64,000 bases of DNA, taken from an uncultured Fibrobacter sp. (GTDB lineage: Bacteria; Fibrobacterota; Fibrobacteria; Fibrobacterales; Fibrobacteraceae). Shown here in pieces: positions 62,003-64,000 of this stretch; within the stretch, counting starts at the first letter, position 1; the number at the start of each line of letters is the position of its first letter. A model generated the notes under the pieces. It ran no database searches. It was given only the letters and a program-made list of their open reading frames with translations, and was not told the DNA's origin. The stretch lies in contig CAKUXP010000013.1 in NCBI GenBank assembly GCA_934700345.1, positions 1 to 64,000 on the forward strand. Reading direction: 5' to 3'. The translations under genes and the position numbers were made by a program.

Positions 62003-62658
62003 ACGTGAAAAGGTTTCTGCCGTTATTTTTCGCCTTTGTAATTCCCCTCTTTGCTAGGGAACCGGGAAATTTTATCGAGGATTTCGGAAAATTTCTTTCG
62101 GAAAATGAAAGAAGTACTTATTTGGCGATTGCCGAGGAGTTACATGCGAAGACGGGTTTTTCGCTCTATCTCTATACGGCAAGCGGAGAGGTCCGGGATG
62201 CTTCCGCATTTGCCGATTCGCTCTGCAGGGATAATTTGGAAAAGGATTCTTTGCGGGCGGTTATTTTCCTGGATGGTTCGGCGCGCAACCGAACTTTCAA
62301 GGCATCTCCATTGGCGTCGAAGTGGATTTCCCCGGATGTGGCGGAACGCCTGGCGCAAAAGTATCTGCTGCCTGAATTTCGCCGGGAAAACTACGGGCAT
62401 GGCATCTTGATGTTCGGAGCGGAAATTTCAAAAAATGTCGCGCGACTGAACGATATCCGTTTGCAATCGTCGATGCCGCGACCGACGGATAACGGAATCC
62501 CGACTGCGGCCTGGTTCCTAATCTTTATAGTTCTCGCTTCGGTTGTTGTCGCGTATGCTTATTTTGTGCGTCAAAGCTCTAAGGCGCGGAAACGGGAAAA
62601 GGCGCGGGAATTTGGAGGCTTTCCACACCAAAAATTTGATTCCGGATTCGGAGGCTAA
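61999..62658 (+). CDS. TPM-domain membrane protein
   Basis: The 219-residue protein has a signal peptide (ending LFARE, about 20) and an extracytoplasmic TPM domain (about 21-155: FGKFLSENERSTYLAIAEEL, LRAVIFLD, GHGILMFGAEI). A single transmembrane helix (about 170-192) and a short basic glycine-rich tail follow. TPM domains occur in YgcG-like proteins and in a photosystem repair phosphatase. Several family members are encoded beside LemA and nucleotidyltransferase-like genes. It overlaps the LPP20-like gene by four bases. Confidence 0.82.
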   Translation: MNVKRFLPLFFAFVIPLFAREPGNFIEDFGKFLSENERSTYLAIAEELHAKTGFSLYLYTASGEVRDASAFADSLCRDNLEKDSLRAVIFLDGSARNRTFKASPLASKWISPDVAERLAQKYLLPEFRRENYGHGILMFGAEISKNVARLNDIRLQSSMPRPTDNGIPTAAWFLIFIVLASVVVAYAYFVRQSSKARKREKAREFGGFPHQKFDSGFGG

Positions 62659-62659
62659 A

Positions 62660-63331
62660 ATGAAAAAGTGCTTGACTTTGCAGGAAATTCTCGGCTCTTC
62701 CTGGGGTGAAAATTTTCATGAGCTTTTTGGGGAAAACCTAAAAAGCGCATTCTTGCATGGGAACGGTCTTTATGAAGGCTTTGATGCGCTTCACGAATCG
62801 TGGCAGGTTAGTTTTATTTTAAAGGACGTTTGTCCGAGCGGGCTTTCTCTGCTGCATCGCTTGAAACGAAAAATGGATGCGGACAATCTAAAATTCGGCT
62901 ATTTCCTTTCCGAGAATTTTGTACAGACGAATCAAATGGTTTATCCGCTTGAATTCCTGCATATTTCTAGACGGAACGCTCCCTTGTTCGGGGATGCGCC
63001 GCTAGCGGATTTTATCCCGGATGAAGTGTCGTTGCGAAGCGAATGCAAACGGGAACTGAAAAATCGGAAGTTGCATCTACTTTCCGAGTGGACAAAAGTC
63101 CAGGCAGGAATTTCTCCGATGGATTTTTTCATTGAATTGAATGCGGAAGTGCTTCCGATTTTGTATGGAATCTATTTTGTGCGCAAAGGCCTCTATCCGG
63201 AAAATCGAGAAAATGTCTTTGGGGAATATCCGATGTTTCGAATTGAAGAACCGGCCTTGAATTTTAAACAGAATGAAGAACGCGCCGACGCCTGTTTTTC
63301 GGCGATGGATCAGTTGATTTCTTCGCTTTGA
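62660..63331 (+). CDS. nucleotidyltransferase-fold-like protein, catalytic residues apparently lost
   Basis: This is a 223-residue cytoplasmic protein. Its layout matches hypothetical proteins with a polymerase-beta nucleotidyltransferase fold: AFLHGNGLYEGFD in place of the usual GS motif, then VSFILKDV, VYPLEFLHIS, PLFGDAPL and LRSECKRELK. The expected serine and paired aspartates of the active site are not visible (HGNG and WQVSFIL), so it is probably not an active transferase. CGGAGG lies five bases before the ATG, 1 base after the TPM gene. Last gene of the four-gene operon; its end overlaps the convergent gene by 22 bases. Confidence 0.65.
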   Translation: MKKCLTLQEILGSSWGENFHELFGENLKSAFLHGNGLYEGFDALHESWQVSFILKDVCPSGLSLLHRLKRKMDADNLKFGYFLSENFVQTNQMVYPLEFLHISRRNAPLFGDAPLADFIPDEVSLRSECKRELKNRKLHLLSEWTKVQAGISPMDFFIELNAEVLPILYGIYFVRKGLYPENRENVFGEYPMFRIEEPALNFKQNEERADACFSAMDQLISSL

Positions 63332-64000
63332 ATTTTCTTGATCGCCTGTGGAACGTAGCGTGGCAAATCCGAAGCGAGGACTCCGTATTCCGAAAGCTCG
63401 GCGGAGGCCATTTCTCCGGCGATGCCGTGGAGCTTTGCGCCGAGGATCCCCGCATCGAAAGGTTCCATCTTTTGGGCTAGGAGACCTGCGATGATTCCTG
63501 TGAGGCAGTCGCCGGAACCCGCCTTGGCAAGTGCGGAATTGCCGTTCGTATTGATGTGGTAGGTGTTTCCGTTCGCTATGATGGTACGATATCCCTTGAG
63601 AAGGACGATTGCCTTGAATTTTTGGGAGGCTTCCCGGGCGGCGTCGATTCGGTTCTTCTGGATGTCTTCGACATCGGTGTGCAGCAGGCGGGAAAGTTCT
63701 CCGGGATGCGGAGTCATGATCGCTCGCCCATCAAATTGGAACGTCTCGTCGGATCGGGAAATCGCATTGAGCGCATCGGCGTCGAGGACACAAAGTGTTT
63801 TTTGCCGAATGAACAGGCGGAGAATCTGGCCTACAGTTTCCGTCAACTCGCCTAAAGGCGTTCCGATGGCGGAAATCCCGCAGCCAAAGGAACAGACGCT
63901 TGAAGGTTTTAAGATGTTCCCGATGATTGGAACGGCTGCTTTGGATAAAACCGGTCCGGTCTGCGGAAGAGGCAAAAAAACGGCGTCGGGCATCTGGGCG
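63310..64000 (-). CDS. nnrD: ADP-dependent NAD(P)H-hydrate dehydratase, partial
   Basis: The frame is open to the window edge, so the start lies beyond 64000; 229 codons are present. The ribokinase-like fold shows FGCGIS, VLDADALNA, the MTPHPGELSRL motif, and the ATP/ADP-site NSALAKAGSGDCLTGIIAGLLAQ. The enzyme repairs hydrated NAD(P)H using ADP. Whether an N-terminal epimerase (NnrE) domain is fused, as in many bacteria, cannot be seen. The last 22 bases overlap the convergent operon gene. Confidence 0.92.
   Translation of the reverse strand, partial: AQMPDAVFLPLPQTGPVLSKAAVPIIGNILKPSSVCSFGCGISAIGTPLGELTETVGQILRLFIRQKTLCVLDADALNAISRSDETFQFDGRAIMTPHPGELSRLLHTDVEDIQKNRIDAAREASQKFKAIVLLKGYRTIIANGNTYHINTNGNSALAKAGSGDCLTGIIAGLLAQKMEPFDAGILGAKLHGIAGEMASAELSEYGVLASDLPRYVPQAIKKIQSEEIN

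Noticed and set aside
1..64000. CRISPR array, tRNA, rRNA or prophage
   Set aside because: No regularly spaced repeats, tRNA-like cloverleaf, ribosomal RNA sequence or phage structural genes were recognised on either strand by eye; a tRNA scan was not possible.

Overview
The window looks like chromosome of a Fibrobacter-type bacterium (phylum Fibrobacterota). This is an inference from content. It is a Gram-negative (lpxA, DsbD, lipoprotein signals, outer-membrane barrels). It has many secreted or lipid-anchored GH5 and GH8 cellulases with serine-rich linkers but no dockerin or scaffoldin. Several secreted proteins end in a FlgD/type IX-like C-terminal module. No rRNA, tRNA or CRISPR array was seen.

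Layout. 1-4793: end of a DUF1989 protein, an alpha/beta hydrolase and a urea/guanidine-type biotin carboxylase, closed by a strong terminator. 4958-6394: secreted CE1-like esterase. 6469-15970: housekeeping genes (pheS, an MFS transporter, adk, a DEAD-box helicase, trmO, sbcDC). 16171-20320: three coupled exported genes (lipase-like, propeller-like lipoprotein, PDZ protein). 20373-29826: glgA, dsbD, an ECF sigma factor with a propeller protein, a small lipoprotein, cca, a GT2 glycosyltransferase and lpxA.

29823-48163 is the most distinctive part. A GH5 lipoprotein faces a six-gene operon (31251-40587) encoding a jelly-roll-like exported protein, three related outer-membrane barrels, a lipoprotein and a GH18-fold protein that has lost its catalytic glutamate. 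Behind it, after an IS3/IS150 relic, come a GH8-GH5 operon on the minus strand, a divergent free-standing carbohydrate-binding-like protein and a second GH8. I read this as a cellulose-attachment and hydrolysis locus whose barrel operon has no family name I can give.

48164-49277 holds a decayed AAA ATPase. 49278-52130 is nrdDG (anaerobic dNTP synthesis). 52341-55290, minus strand, encodes an inositol-phosphatase-family enzyme, a sodium-coupled transporter and a LytTR regulator. 55362-55764 is a frameshifted small secreted-protein gene. 55917-59839 carries an outer-membrane barrel gene, uvrC and dinB. 59874-63331 is a four-gene envelope operon, and the window ends inside an NAD(P)H-hydrate dehydratase gene. 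Genes are tightly packed: many overlap by 1-4 bases, and convergent pairs overlap by up to 23 bases.
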